Positions 17,568 to 26,725 of a stretch of 64,000 nt of DNA are shown here, piece after piece. Within the stretch, counting starts at the first letter, position 1. Each line of letters opens with the position of its first letter. Position numbers and translations under genes: made by a program. The notes beneath the pieces were generated by a model. The model was not told where the DNA came from. It did no database searches and worked only from the letters and a program-made list of their open reading frames with translations. The stretch is from JAJPHF01 sp035293805 (GTDB taxonomy: Bacteria > Chloroflexota > UBA6077 > JAJPHF01): positions 186,001-250,000 of the forward strand of contig DATGMD010000018.1 of the NCBI GenBank assembly GCA_035293805.1, given 5' to 3'.

Positions 17568-18693
17568 GACCCCGCTGCGCGCGGCGGGCATCCCCGACAA
17601 CGCGATCTGGCAGCTCGAAGTCTGCAACGCCTGCCGCTACTGCGAGGGCTACTGCGCGGTGTTCCCGGCGCTGGAGCGGCGGCGGGTGTTCAACCGCGCC
17701 GACCTGGACTACCTGGCGAACCTGTGCTTCGACTGCCGTCACTGCTACTACGCCTGCATGTTCGCGCCGCCGCACGAGTACGCGGTGAACCTGCCGCAGA
17801 TGCTGGCAGCGGTGCGGCGCGAGACGTACGCGCAGTACGCGCTGCCCGCCATGTTCACGAAGGTGGTGGCCCGCAACGGGCGGCTGCTGGGGCTGCTCGC
17901 GGCGGCGATCGCGGTGCTGTTCGTGCTCGCCATCGCCGCGACGGGCGACCCGGCGCGGCTGTTCACCGTCACCGCCCAGCAGGGCCCGGGCGCCTTCTAC
18001 GGGGTGATCCCCTACACGGTGATGTTCCTGCCGGCGCTCATCATCTCGGTGGTAGGGATGGCGGTGATGGTGGCCGGCGGCATCAACTTCTGGCGGCGGA
18101 CACGTGGCTCGCTGCGCGATTTCCTCGCGCCGGGCGCCATCTTAACGGCCGCCGGCGACGCGCTCGGGCTGCGCTACCAGATGGGCGGCGGTGCGGGCGG
18201 CTGCCCCTATCCGGGGGAGCGCGCGTCGTTCGCGCGCTGGGCGTTCCATCACCTGGTCTTCTGGGGCTTCCTGTCGGCGTTCCTGGCGACGTGCATCGCC
18301 TACGTCAACGAGCACTTCCTCGGACATATCGCGCCGTTCCCGCTGCTGAGCCCGCCGGTGATCTTCGGCACGCTCGGCGGCGTGGCGATGGTCGTGGGCA
18401 CGGTGGGCCTGATCGCGCTCAAGCGGCGCAGCGACCGCGCGCCGGCCGACGGCCGGACGATCGAGATGGACTACGTGTTCCTGGTGCTGCTCTGCGTGGT
18501 GAACCTGACGGGGCTGGCGCTGCTCGTGCTGCGCGCGACGCCCGCGATGGGCTCGCTGCTGGTGCTGCACCTGGCGACGGTGCTGACGCTGTACTTCGCG
18601 ATGCCGTACAGCAAGTTCGTCCACTTCGTCTACCGCTACGCCGCCCTCGTCCAGGACCGCCTAGAGGAGCGGCGTGGCCTCCTGCCGCGGTAG
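17554..18693 (+). CDS. tcuB: TcuB-like membrane iron-sulfur/cytochrome b electron transfer protein
   Basis: A 379-residue protein. The N-terminus has two cysteine clusters, CNACRYCEGYCAVFP and CFDCRHCYYACMF, which should hold iron-sulfur clusters. The C-terminal two thirds has about six membrane helices (for example GLLAAAIAVLFVLAIAATG and FLPALIISVVGMAVMVAGG) with spaced His residues suited to haem b. In the Tcu system this protein reoxidises TcuA and feeds electrons to the quinone pool. The 14-bp overlap with tcuA supports translational coupling. Confidence 0.85.
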   Translation: MAAAETPLRAAGIPDNAIWQLEVCNACRYCEGYCAVFPALERRRVFNRADLDYLANLCFDCRHCYYACMFAPPHEYAVNLPQMLAAVRRETYAQYALPAMFTKVVARNGRLLGLLAAAIAVLFVLAIAATGDPARLFTVTAQQGPGAFYGVIPYTVMFLPALIISVVGMAVMVAGGINFWRRTRGSLRDFLAPGAILTAAGDALGLRYQMGGGAGGCPYPGERASFARWAFHHLVFWGFLSAFLATCIAYVNEHFLGHIAPFPLLSPPVIFGTLGGVAMVVGTVGLIALKRRSDRAPADGRTIEMDYVFLVLLCVVNLTGLALLVLRATPAMGSLLVLHLATVLTLYFAMPYSKFVHFVYRYAALVQDRLEERRGLLPR

Positions 18694-19058
18694 GCGCCGA
18701 CCACGCTGCCGCCCGGTCTCGGCCTCGCGCCTCTGGCGAAGCCGCCGGCCGGGCGCGCTTCCTCGGCCAGCAGCCGTCCGCTTCTAATGCAACTTTTGGG
18801 TAACGGCGCGCGCCGTCATACGTTTAATCCGGTAGGCGCGGGGTGTGCGGCGCGCCTGCCGTGGCCGCACCCACTCCCGGCTAGCTGGAGGCGACCGGAG
18901 GCGCTTCGCTGGCCTGTTCCTCGCGCCGATCCGTCGCGCGCTGCCGCGGTCTGTGGCAGTGCGGTACGGCCTCCTTACACGGGATGGCCCAGCAGAGGAG
19001 GTGGTGTATCGGGAGCAGGAGAGGCAGCAGCATCCGCTGAGCTGCTTACAACAGCCGC

Positions 19059-19091
19059 AAAGGGGGCTGAGCGCATTGCTCAGCCCCCTTT
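19059..19091 (+). terminator. Bidirectional intrinsic-type terminator
   Basis: AAAGGGGGCTGAGC (19059-19072), loop GCATT, GCTCAGCCCCCTTT (19078-19091): a perfect 14-bp stem with A residues before and T residues after. It lies 366 bp after tcuB. No gene is supported between 18694 and 19300. Confidence 0.7.
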
Positions 19092-19244
19092 CGGTACCCG
19101 GGCCACGACTTCGGTGCAGGCTCGGCCTTGGACCCGCCGTCCTCATGTGAGGGACACAGCGCGGTAAGAATTACCACCTCTTTCCCCCCTCTGACTTCGG
19201 GTGTGACGCCATCCGTGTAGCCTGTCCCGTGCCTGCACGGCGTG

Positions 19245-19273
19245 TTGACAGCGAGCAGGGGTTCGCCTACGAT
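19245..19273 (+). promoter_or_regulatory. Sigma70-type promoter for the Rieske operon
   Basis: TTGACA (19245-19250), exactly 17 bp, then TACGAT (19268-19273; 4 of 6). Predicted transcription start is near 19280, about 20 nt before ATG 19301, and the leader contains AGGAG. Confidence 0.65.
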
Positions 19274-19300
19274 GACTCTCACCGTCAGGAGTGGAGTCGT

Positions 19301-20440
19301 ATGCAACCAGCGCCGCCCGCCGCTCCCACGAATCGCTCGGCCTTGCAGCTCTGGCCGCGCTACGCCGCCGCCGAGCTAGGGCTGCGCAATTACTGGTACC
19401 CAGTGGCGTGGTCGAGCGCCGTTGGCCGCAAGCCGCTCGCCATCAAGCTCTGCGGTGAGTCGATCATGCTCATCCGCGAGCGCGGCACGGTGTACGGCTT
19501 GGCCGACCAGTGCCCGCACCGGGGCATCCCGCTCTCGGTGGGGCGGCAGGACTTTCCCGGGACGTGGGCGTGCCGCTACCACGGCTGGACGTTCGAGCTG
19601 GCGTCGGGGGTGCTCCAGGCGGCGCTGACGGACGGGCCGGACTCGCCACTCCGCGGCAAGGTGTGCGTGAGGACCTACCCGGTGGAGGAGCGCGCGGGGC
19701 TCGTCTGGGTGTACGTGGGCGAGCTGGCCCCGCCGCCGGTAGAGGCCGACATCCCAGCCGAGTTTCTGCAGCCCGACGTGACGATCGTGGGACGGATCAC
19801 GGTGCAGCCCGGCAACTGGCGCTACGCCTGCGAGAACGGCTACGACGCCGGCCATGCCGCCTACCTGCACCGCTACGGCACGCCCGAGACGTTCTTCCGC
19901 GACGGCGCGGGCTGGCGCCACGTGAAGCCGTACGAGGACGAGAACGGCATCCTCGTGCGTGAGGTGGTGGGCGGCGGACAGCGGGGCGAGTACCCGGGGC
20001 TCGGGGAATGGCCGCGGCGGGCCTGGTGGAAGCGGCCGGGGGGCGGCGGCGCCACGACGATCCAGCTGCCCGGCATTCTGCGCATCAAGCTACCGCAGCA
20101 CGCGCACGCCCGCTGGGTATGGTGGACGCCGGTCGACAAGGACCACTACCGCATGCTGCAGTTCTTCACGCGCCGCGCGCGGGGGCTGGCGGCGCTCAAG
20201 TTTCGGCTGAGCTACGCGCTCTGGCGCCGGCCGCTGCACCATGTGCTGTTCAACAATCAGGACGTGTGGATGGTGCGGCTGACGCCCGAGAGCGCGCCCG
20301 AGCGGCTGTACCGCCCCGACGCGTCGGTCCTCGCCTGGCGCAAGCTGTGCGAGCATGCGCGCGGCGCACCGCCACCCAGCGTGGAGCTAGCGGTGGAGCC
20401 GGCGCCCGACGCGGCGCCGGCGCGCGAGGTGGTGACGTGA
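19301..20440 (+). CDS. Rieske non-haem iron oxygenase, alpha subunit (copy 1)
   Basis: A 379-residue ring-hydroxylating-type oxygenase. The Rieske [2Fe-2S] site is CPHRG...CRYHGW (ligands C-x-H and C-x2-H, about 67-90). The mononuclear iron site is in NWRYACENGYDAGHAAYLHR with the bridging Asp and two His. It would need a separate reductase, not seen nearby. ATG 19301 follows AGGAG. Its stop overlaps the next start (GTGA), so it heads a three-gene operon with an SDR epimerase and a substrate-binding lipoprotein. A close paralogue is encoded on the other strand at 22470-23606; the Rieske-coding segment is almost identical in DNA. Confidence 0.92.
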   Translation: MQPAPPAAPTNRSALQLWPRYAAAELGLRNYWYPVAWSSAVGRKPLAIKLCGESIMLIRERGTVYGLADQCPHRGIPLSVGRQDFPGTWACRYHGWTFELASGVLQAALTDGPDSPLRGKVCVRTYPVEERAGLVWVYVGELAPPPVEADIPAEFLQPDVTIVGRITVQPGNWRYACENGYDAGHAAYLHRYGTPETFFRDGAGWRHVKPYEDENGILVREVVGGGQRGEYPGLGEWPRRAWWKRPGGGGATTIQLPGILRIKLPQHAHARWVWWTPVDKDHYRMLQFFTRRARGLAALKFRLSYALWRRPLHHVLFNNQDVWMVRLTPESAPERLYRPDASVLAWRKLCEHARGAPPPSVELAVEPAPDAAPAREVVT

Positions 20441-21336
20441 CCGGCGCGGTGGAGCGGCCACTGAAGGTCGTCGTGACGGGCGGGCTGGGCAAGCTGGGCC
20501 GCTGGGTGGTGGCAGAGCTGCTCGACACCAGCGGCGGGCGGCCGGCCCATATAGTGACCGTGTTCGACCGCGTGCCAGGGCCTGAGGACCAACGGGTGCG
20601 CTACCTGGCGGGCGACGTGCAGGACCTCGGGCAGGTGGTGGGAGCGCTCGCCGGCGCCGATGCTGTGATCCATCTGGCGGCGGTGCCTCGGCCCGGCCTC
20701 ACCACCGACGACGTGACCTTCCGCACGAACGTGATGGGCGCCTTCAACGTCCACGAGGCTGCCTATCGCCTCGGCGTCAAGCGCGTGGTGTCGGCGAGCA
20801 GCCAGGCGATTCTCGGCTGGGATTACCGCGAGCGCGACTTCGTGCCCGCGTACTTGCCGCTCGACGAAGACCACCCCGTGCAGCCCCAGGACGCCTACGG
20901 GCTGTCCAAGGAAGTAACCGAGGCGATCGCGCGCTCCTACGCGCGCAAAGGGCTCGAGACGGTGGTGCTGCGGCCGAACCGGATCATGACGCCGGAGGAG
21001 ATCGCGGCGATGGCGGCGGAGGGCGGCCGCGCCCCGAACGGCTTCCGCATGTACAGCTACGTGGACGTGCGCGACTGCGCCGCGGCGTTTCGGCTGGCGA
21101 TCGAGCGGCCGGTCCCGGGCCACACGGTGCTCTTCGTGGTGGCCGACGACAGCTGCGTGGCCCGGCCGCTCGCCGAGGTACTGCCCGCGCAGATGCCGGC
21201 GATTGGCGACCTGGCGCGCGCGCTGACGGGTACGCGCGCGGCGATCTTGAATCGCCGCGCGAAGGAGGTGCTGGGCTGGCGGCCGTCGGGCTCGTGGCGG
21301 GATGCCGGGCGCGGGGACGAGGAGCGGGCGCCGTGA
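20437..21336 (+). CDS. NAD(P)-dependent SDR epimerase/dehydratase-like protein
   Basis: A 299-residue extended SDR. It has the Rossmann motif VVVTGGLGKLGRWVVAELL (TGGxGxxG), DVQDLGQVVGAL, the active-site Ser region VVSASSQAIL, and the catalytic pair Y-x3-K in DAYGLSKEVTEAIA. It probably reduces, oxidises or epimerises a small hydroxylated or sugar-like metabolite, perhaps a product of the adjacent Rieske oxygenase (inference from coupling). GTG 20437 overlaps the upstream TGA by the GTGA arrangement; the downstream gene starts in the same way. Confidence 0.85.
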   Translation: MTGAVERPLKVVVTGGLGKLGRWVVAELLDTSGGRPAHIVTVFDRVPGPEDQRVRYLAGDVQDLGQVVGALAGADAVIHLAAVPRPGLTTDDVTFRTNVMGAFNVHEAAYRLGVKRVVSASSQAILGWDYRERDFVPAYLPLDEDHPVQPQDAYGLSKEVTEAIARSYARKGLETVVLRPNRIMTPEEIAAMAAEGGRAPNGFRMYSYVDVRDCAAAFRLAIERPVPGHTVLFVVADDSCVARPLAEVLPAQMPAIGDLARALTGTRAAILNRRAKEVLGWRPSGSWRDAGRGDEERAP

Positions 21337-22406
21337 GGCGAGCGATGGGCGTGGTCCTGGGCGGGCTGCTGCTCGGGGGCGCGTGCGCGGGCAGCCCCGC
21401 GCGCGCCCCGGCGCCGCCCGCCCCCGCGGCCGCGGCGCCAACGGTCGCGCCGGCTGCCGCGACGGCCACGCCGCCCGCCCTGACGCACCTGACGATAGTC
21501 TTCGGCACGACGAGCGCTCAGAACAGCCCGTTCCAGCTGGCCGCGGATCAGGGGCTGTTCACCGCGAACGGGTTGGCGATCGAGATGGCGCACGCGCCCG
21601 GCAACGCGGGGCCGGCGGCGCTGCTGTCGGGGCAAGCGCCCGTGCTCGCGACCGGCTGCGTCGAGCTGGTGAACGCCGCCGCGGGCGGAGCCGACGTCGT
21701 GCTGTGGCTACAGACCACGAACCGGCTGCAGTACATGCTCGCGGGTGGCCAGAGCGTCGCGACGGCCGCCGACGTGCGCGGCAAGCGGCTCGGCATCAGC
21801 CGCGTGGGCGCCGACTCGCACGTCGCGACGAAGTTCATCCTGAGCTACCTGGGGCTCGATCCAGACCAGGATGCGACCTACGTGCAGGTCGGCAACACGC
21901 CCGACCGCGTGGCGGCCCTGCTCAGCGGCAGCGTGGACGCGACGATCCTCAGCAGCGACGAGGCCTCGCTGATGGCGAACGTGCCGGGCATGCGGATCCT
22001 CGTCGACATGACGCGGGAGGAGATGCCGTACTGTGCGACGAGCCTCATGACCACGCGGTCGTACGTGCGCGAGAACCCGGACGTGATCCGCCGGCTGACG
22101 CGCGCGTTCGTGGAGGCGACGGCGCGCTACAAGCAGAACAAGGCCGAGGGGATGGCCGCCGTCGCGGGGTTCCTGAACGAGAGCGACCCGGCGAAGGTGG
22201 AGCACGTCTGGGAGACGTGGCAGCGGCTGTTCCTGGCGAAGCCCTATCCCGACCAGCGCGGCATCCAGTTCATCATCGACCAGGTTGCGCAGAGCGACCC
22301 GCGCGTCGGCGCGCTCACACCCGAGCAGATCAGCGACGCGACCTGGGTGCGCGAGCTCGACGAGAGCGGCTTCATCGACCAGCTCTACCACGCGCCGGCA
22401 CAGTAG
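21333..22406 (+). CDS. ABC-type substrate-binding lipoprotein (SsuA/NMT1-like)
   Basis: A 357-residue lipoprotein. GTG 21333 (overlapping the upstream stop) leads into VVLGGLLLGGAC, a lipobox with Cys about residue 17, then a Pro/Ala linker. The mature part, from TIVFGTTSAQNSPFQLAADQ (split by context) through GLFTANGLAIEM and VRGKRLGISRVGADS, is the NMT1/SsuA periplasmic-binding fold. It would capture a small organic ligand at the cell surface. No permease or ATPase lies nearby. Third gene of the Rieske-SDR operon, which suggests that it binds the substrate they act on. Confidence 0.87.
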   Translation: MRRAMGVVLGGLLLGGACAGSPARAPAPPAPAAAAPTVAPAAATATPPALTHLTIVFGTTSAQNSPFQLAADQGLFTANGLAIEMAHAPGNAGPAALLSGQAPVLATGCVELVNAAAGGADVVLWLQTTNRLQYMLAGGQSVATAADVRGKRLGISRVGADSHVATKFILSYLGLDPDQDATYVQVGNTPDRVAALLSGSVDATILSSDEASLMANVPGMRILVDMTREEMPYCATSLMTTRSYVRENPDVIRRLTRAFVEATARYKQNKAEGMAAVAGFLNESDPAKVEHVWETWQRLFLAKPYPDQRGIQFIIDQVAQSDPRVGALTPEQISDATWVRELDESGFIDQLYHAPAQ

Positions 22407-22469
22407 GCGTGCGCCGCCGCGAACGCTAAGCCTCGCCCCTGCCCGCCTGCCGAGGCGGCCGCGAGCCGG

Positions 22470-23606
22470 TTAGCGCTCGGCGGCGACCGGCACCGGCGCG
22501 GGCGCGGCCACCGGTGGGCGCGCGGCCGGCGGCGGGGGGGCGAAGTCGCGGGCCTGCTCGCAGAGCTTGCGCCACGCGGTGATGGAGACGTCCGGGCGGT
22601 ACAGGCGCTCGGGTGCGGTCTCGGGCATGAGGCGCACCATCCAGGCGTCCTGGTTGTTGAACTGGACGAGCTGCACCCAGCGGTAGTTGGTCCAGAAGTA
22701 GACGTGGGCCTTCAAGGCGGCCAGGCCGCGGGCGCGCGTCACGTAGAACTGCACGTAGCGATGCTGGTCCCGGCCCAGCGGCACGTACCAGGCGATCTTC
22801 CACTCCTGCTTGCCGATGTAGTGGTTGCGCAGGATGCCGGGGAGCCGCATGGAGATGTGGGAGCCCCGGCTGGGGCGATGCCAGAAGCGCTGCCGGGGCC
22901 AGCGCCCCAGGCCCGGGTACTCGTCGCTGTAGCTCACGGTCTGCGTCTCGCGCTTGACCCAGCCGTCGGCGTCCTGCTCGATCTTGATCGTGGACCAGCC
23001 CGGCATGCGGCGGAAGACGGTCGCCAGGGCGCCGTGGCGGTGCAGGTACTTGGCGTGGCCCTCGTCGATGGCGTTCTCGCAGGCATAGCGCCAGTTCCCC
23101 TGCTGGACGCTGATGCGGCCGAGGACGACCGCATCGGGGTGCAGCATCTCGGCGGGGAGATCGGCGGCGAGAGGGGGCGGCGGGTTCTGCCCCATGTAGA
23201 TCCAGACGACGCCCAGCCGCTCCTCGACCGGGTAGGTCTTCACGCGCACCTTGCCGCAGAGCGGCGAGTCCGGCCCGTCCGTCAGCGCCGCCTGGAGCAC
23301 CCCCGACGCCAGCTCGAACGTCCAGCCGTGGTAGCGGCACGCCCACGTCCCCGGGAAGTCCTGCCGCCCCACCGAGAGCGGGATGCCCCGGTGCGGGCAC
23401 TGGTCGGCCAGCGCGTAGACGCGCCCCCCTCTACGCAGCAGCATTACCTGCTGGTCGAGCAGGCGCAGCGAGACGGGCTTCCGCTTGACGGCGGCTGACC
23501 ACGTCGCGGGGTACCAGTACTCGCGCAGCCCCGTGGCGATCGCGTCGTAGTGCGGCCAGTTGCTCGTGCGTGGGCGCGCGCCGCCCGGCTCCGTAACGCT
23601 TTGCAT
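22470..23606 (-). CDS. Rieske non-haem iron oxygenase, alpha subunit (copy 2)
   Basis: A 378-residue paralogue of the 19.3-kb oxygenase in opposite orientation. It keeps the Rieske ligands (CPHRG...CRYHGW) and the iron site NWRYACENAIDEGHAKYLHR, with bridging Asp and two His. The C-terminal substrate domain is distinctly diverged, so substrates may differ. The Ala/Pro-rich C-terminal tail (about 25 residues) is disordered. GAGAGG lies near the start. It is 11 bp downstream of a substrate-binding lipoprotein gene on the same strand; together they mirror the plus-strand operon. Confidence 0.92.
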   Translation of the reverse strand: MQSVTEPGGARPRTSNWPHYDAIATGLREYWYPATWSAAVKRKPVSLRLLDQQVMLLRRGGRVYALADQCPHRGIPLSVGRQDFPGTWACRYHGWTFELASGVLQAALTDGPDSPLCGKVRVKTYPVEERLGVVWIYMGQNPPPPLAADLPAEMLHPDAVVLGRISVQQGNWRYACENAIDEGHAKYLHRHGALATVFRRMPGWSTIKIEQDADGWVKRETQTVSYSDEYPGLGRWPRQRFWHRPSRGSHISMRLPGILRNHYIGKQEWKIAWYVPLGRDQHRYVQFYVTRARGLAALKAHVYFWTNYRWVQLVQFNNQDAWMVRLMPETAPERLYRPDVSITAWRKLCEQARDFAPPPPAARPPVAAPAPVPVAAER

Positions 23607-23617
23607 GAGTACGCCTC

Positions 23618-24691
23618 TCAGTGAACGCCAAGCTCGGCGGCGACTTCCCGCGCCAGGCGCAGGTCGTATGCCTGAGCCTCGTCCACAGGGGTGGTAACCT
23701 CGGCAACCTGCTTCATGATCTCGATGCTCTGCTGCAGCGCGGGCGAGTCGGCGACACCGGCACTGGTCCAGGTGGGGAGGGCTAGGTCGTAGGTCGCCGC
23801 GGCGTCGGCGGCGTCGATACCGGTGAAGTCGGCCACCGTGGCGATCGCGTCGGCCCGATTCGCTCGCATATCGACGAGTCCCCGCAACGATGCCCGCAGC
23901 ATCCGCCGCACGATAGGAGCGTTGTCCTGCAGGTACTCATCGCTCGTGGCGAGGCCCTCGGTAGTCAGGAGCACGCCCTCGTCGGCGGAACCGAAAAGCT
24001 GGCGCAGGCCGGCCTGCGCGGCCAGCAGGTTGCCGGGCGCCACGAGGAAGGCGGCGTCGACGGCGCCGGACTCCAGCGCCGGTAGCCGCTGGGGTGAGGC
24101 GACGTTGAGATAGGAGACATCGTCCGCCCCGAGGCCGTACCGCTCCAGGATCAGCTTGGCGACGATGGTCAGCGAGCTGCCGGCGCTGCTCACGCCGACG
24201 ACCTTGCCCCGCAGGTCGCCGACGCTCGTGATGCTGGGCTTCGCGAACATCCACCAGAGCGGCCGGTCGGCGCTCACGAAAACGACCTTGACGGGCACGC
24301 CGCGCACCGCCGCGGCCATCGCGCTGCCGACCGACGTCGAGAACTGGACGTGGCCCGACGCGAGGAGCTGGACGCCGACCGAAGCGTCGCCGTTCTGCAG
24401 CGTGACGTCGAGCCCTTCTTGTTCATAGAAGCCCTTGTCGATGGCATGGCGAATGATCGCGGTCGTCACGGTGTTGTCGAAGTTGTGGACCGTGAGGGCC
24501 ACGCGGGGGGCCGGGGGCATCGGGCTCGCCGGCTCTCGCGCCACGGGGGCCGCGGTGGCTGGCTCCGGCGCGGCCGGCTCGGCCCGAGCGGGCGCGGGAC
24601 CGCTCGCCGGGCTCCCTGGCGGTGGCTGGCACGCCGCGAAGCCCAGACAGATGAGTACGCCGAACAGGGCCCAGGCCGCGCCTTTAGTCAT
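23618..24691 (-). CDS. ABC-type substrate-binding lipoprotein (NMT1/SsuA-like)
   Basis: A 357-residue lipoprotein with signal MTKGAAWALFGVLICLGFAA and lipobox Cys right after it. The mature fold shows VTTAIIRHAIDKGFYEQEGL, VTLQNGDASVGVQLLASG and DLRGKVVGVSSAGSSL, typical of NMT1/THI5-like binding proteins. Starts at 24694 (GTG, spacing 8 from GGAGG) and 24700 (ATG) are possible alternatives. It lies directly upstream of Rieske copy 2 on the same strand. No transport permease is linked. Confidence 0.87.
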   Translation of the reverse strand: MTKGAAWALFGVLICLGFAACQPPPGSPASGPAPARAEPAAPEPATAAPVAREPASPMPPAPRVALTVHNFDNTVTTAIIRHAIDKGFYEQEGLDVTLQNGDASVGVQLLASGHVQFSTSVGSAMAAAVRGVPVKVVFVSADRPLWWMFAKPSITSVGDLRGKVVGVSSAGSSLTIVAKLILERYGLGADDVSYLNVASPQRLPALESGAVDAAFLVAPGNLLAAQAGLRQLFGSADEGVLLTTEGLATSDEYLQDNAPIVRRMLRASLRGLVDMRANRADAIATVADFTGIDAADAAATYDLALPTWTSAGVADSPALQQSIEIMKQVAEVTTPVDEAQAYDLRLAREVAAELGVH

Positions 24692-24835
24692 CACGCGCAT
24701 CGCCTCCGCTGGACGCCCCGGGCTCATCGTACCCCCGGCGGCGCCCCGGGGCAACCGGAGGAATTCTCGGCGGCCGGCCGTGGGGAATTGGCGCCGAGGT
24801 GACAAGCCCGGCGTCCGCGCCATCCGCACCTTCGC

Positions 24836-25612
24836 TCAGCGCGTCTCCTTGCCAGATGGTTGGCTCTCGGTAAGCTGACGGCGCACCGACTCGACGAGGC
24901 CGCGCATGCGCTCGTGGTGCGACCCCTTCCAGTACACCCTGCCGCAGCCCGCACACTGCTGGAACTCGTCATAGTATTGCCGCGTCTTCGGCAGCAACCG
25001 GTCCACGACGCGGTCCTTGGCCACGGGTTCTAGCAGCCCGTTGCAGCGCATGCACCGCCGGAACGGCGTGATCGCCCCCGCTAGGTCGAACCGCCGTAGG
25101 ACCTCCACTGCCTGGCGTAGCGGGGCCGTCTCCCACACGTAGTAGCCGTGCGTTACGAGCCGGTGCTTCAGCACGCCACGATCCCGCGTCAGCAGGATTC
25201 GGTGCTCCTGGTGCGAGATCTGGACGAGGAGCGGATCAGGGTAGTCATTGCGGTAGAGCGTGTCAAAGCCGAGCAGCCGCAGGTATCCCGCCAGTTTGCC
25301 GAGGTGCGTGTCCAGCACGAAGCGGGGCTCCCGGAGCGGCTGGGGCCGGACCCGCAGCAGGGGCGTGATGTCGAGCGACTCGAACACCGGATAGACGCTG
25401 ATGCGGTCGCCGTCCTGCACCCGGTAGGAGAAATCGACCGACTCGCCGTTCACGAGGACCAGGTCCACCTCCGTGTGCGGCACGCCGAGCGACTCGATCA
25501 GATCTTTGACGGAGACGTGGTCTCGCACAGCATGGGCAAAGGCTATCTGCCGCCGGCTAGCTGGCAGGAAGTCGCCCAGCTCGGCGTAGAACCGGATCGA
25601 TACGGCCGGCAT
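24836..25612 (-). CDS. Mut7-C RNase-domain protein with N-terminal ubiquitin-like domain
   Basis: A 258-residue protein. Residues 1-85 are a ubiquitin/MoaD-like fold (VSIRFYAELGDFLP, then VDLVLVNGESVDFSYRVQDG), and 95-250 form the Mut7-C PIN-like nuclease (RFVLDTHLGKLAGYLRLLGF, ILLTRDRGVLKHR) ending in a zinc ribbon (CMRCNG and CAGCGRVYWKGSHHERM). The two-domain form is widespread and uncharacterised; an RNase role is predicted for the Mut7-C part. The start at 25612 matches the family N-terminus; an ATG 42 bp further upstream (25654) would add 14 unrelated residues. Confidence 0.85.
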   Translation of the reverse strand: MPAVSIRFYAELGDFLPASRRQIAFAHAVRDHVSVKDLIESLGVPHTEVDLVLVNGESVDFSYRVQDGDRISVYPVFESLDITPLLRVRPQPLREPRFVLDTHLGKLAGYLRLLGFDTLYRNDYPDPLLVQISHQEHRILLTRDRGVLKHRLVTHGYYVWETAPLRQAVEVLRRFDLAGAITPFRRCMRCNGLLEPVAKDRVVDRLLPKTRQYYDEFQQCAGCGRVYWKGSHHERMRGLVESVRRQLTESQPSGKETR

Positions 25613-25738
25613 TTGGCTTGGTCCGTGTATAGCTGAGACTTCAGGCTGCCCCATCGGTCGCCGATACCCTGGAGCAAGTCGGAGGCCGGGCTGCCACGGG
25701 GCGCCTCGCCTCCAGTGGTGATGAAGGGTGCCGAGACT

Positions 25739-26689
25739 CTAAGACGACTGAACCGGCGTCGGCAGCCGGAACAGAGCGATCGCGTTCTCGCCCAGGATGG
25801 CCGCGCGCTCGGCATCGGGCAGGTTCAGCGCTTCCACGTCGGCGACGCACCTCGTCAGCGGGAAGGGCAGCGGCGGCGTGTCGCTGCCGAGCATCACCTT
25901 GTCGGCGCCGTAGGTGTCGACGACCGCCCGCAGCGCTGGCATCCAGAACAGTACGGTGTCCACCCAGATGCGGCGGACGATCGCGCTCGGCGGCGCGGTA
26001 AGCGTCCCTGGCTTCAGGCCGATGTTCGGGTCATCGCGGATCTCCCAGCTGTACTCCAGGCGGCCGAGCAGGGAGGGCAGGGCGCCGCCGCCGTGCGAGG
26101 CGACGATCTTCAGGCCCGGGTAGCGGTCGAAGGTGCCGTGCATGATCATGCGCGCGAGGGCGACGGCCGTCTCCACGCCGCGGCCGATCGTGTCGTCCAA
26201 CCGACAGTCGGGCAGCTGGTCGTGCGCGAAGGTGGCCCGGGGCGGGTGCAGGTAGATCGGCACGTCGAGCTGGCAGGCGAGCGCCAGGAACTCGTCGGCC
26301 TCCGGCGAGTCCAGGTACAGGTCGCCGTGGCGCGGGCAGACCATCGCGCCGCGCATGTTCAGCTCGGTCACGGCGCGCTCCAGCTCTCGCAGGAAGGGCT
26401 CTCCCCCCTGTGGATAGACGGCCGCTAACGCCGCAAAGCGGTCCGGGTGGCGCGCGACCACCTTGGCCGTAAGGTCGTTGGCGCGGCGGGTCGCCTCGAG
26501 CAGCTTGCCCGGGGGCTCGTGCAGGCCGGACTCGACCAGCCACGGGTTGCTGAGCACGCTGAAGTCCACCGGGCTCGCGTCCTGGGCGCGCAGGAAGTGG
26601 TCGAGGTTCGCCTGGAGCCGCTCGGCCGGGCTCGCGTCAGGCGGGACCGCGAAGCGGGTCAGCATGTGGCTGTGGACGTCGACGATCAT
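25739..26689 (-). CDS. ACMSD-like amidohydrolase
   Basis: A 316-residue metal-dependent hydrolase or decarboxylase of the amidohydrolase_2 family. Metal ligands lie in MIVDVHSHML (HxH), in the mid-protein VASHGGGALPSL, and in MLGSDTPPLPF (Asp). Members include 2-amino-3-carboxymuconate semialdehyde decarboxylase and related enzymes that process ring-cleavage products, which would fit the neighbouring oxygenases. ATG 26689 follows GAGGAGAGG; the GTG one codon earlier is less likely. It lies 36 bp downstream of a substrate-binding-protein gene, probably in one transcript. Confidence 0.88.
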   Translation of the reverse strand: MIVDVHSHMLTRFAVPPDASPAERLQANLDHFLRAQDASPVDFSVLSNPWLVESGLHEPPGKLLEATRRANDLTAKVVARHPDRFAALAAVYPQGGEPFLRELERAVTELNMRGAMVCPRHGDLYLDSPEADEFLALACQLDVPIYLHPPRATFAHDQLPDCRLDDTIGRGVETAVALARMIMHGTFDRYPGLKIVASHGGGALPSLLGRLEYSWEIRDDPNIGLKPGTLTAPPSAIVRRIWVDTVLFWMPALRAVVDTYGADKVMLGSDTPPLPFPLTRCVADVEALNLPDAERAAILGENAIALFRLPTPVQSS

Positions 26690-26725
26690 CACCTCTCCTC
26701 GCCGTGCCTTCGAGACTACGCTGCG

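Noticed and set aside
14727..17627. A 966-codon open frame on the minus strand under the LLM and tcuA genes
   Set aside because: It is antisense to two well-supported enzymes, has His/Arg/Val-rich composition typical of a GC-rich shadow frame, and no ribosome binding site or motif.
24836..24960. Zinc-ribbon at the end of the Mut7-C protein read as a separate small gene
   Set aside because: It is continuous with the nuclease frame and is a normal part of the Mut7-C domain.
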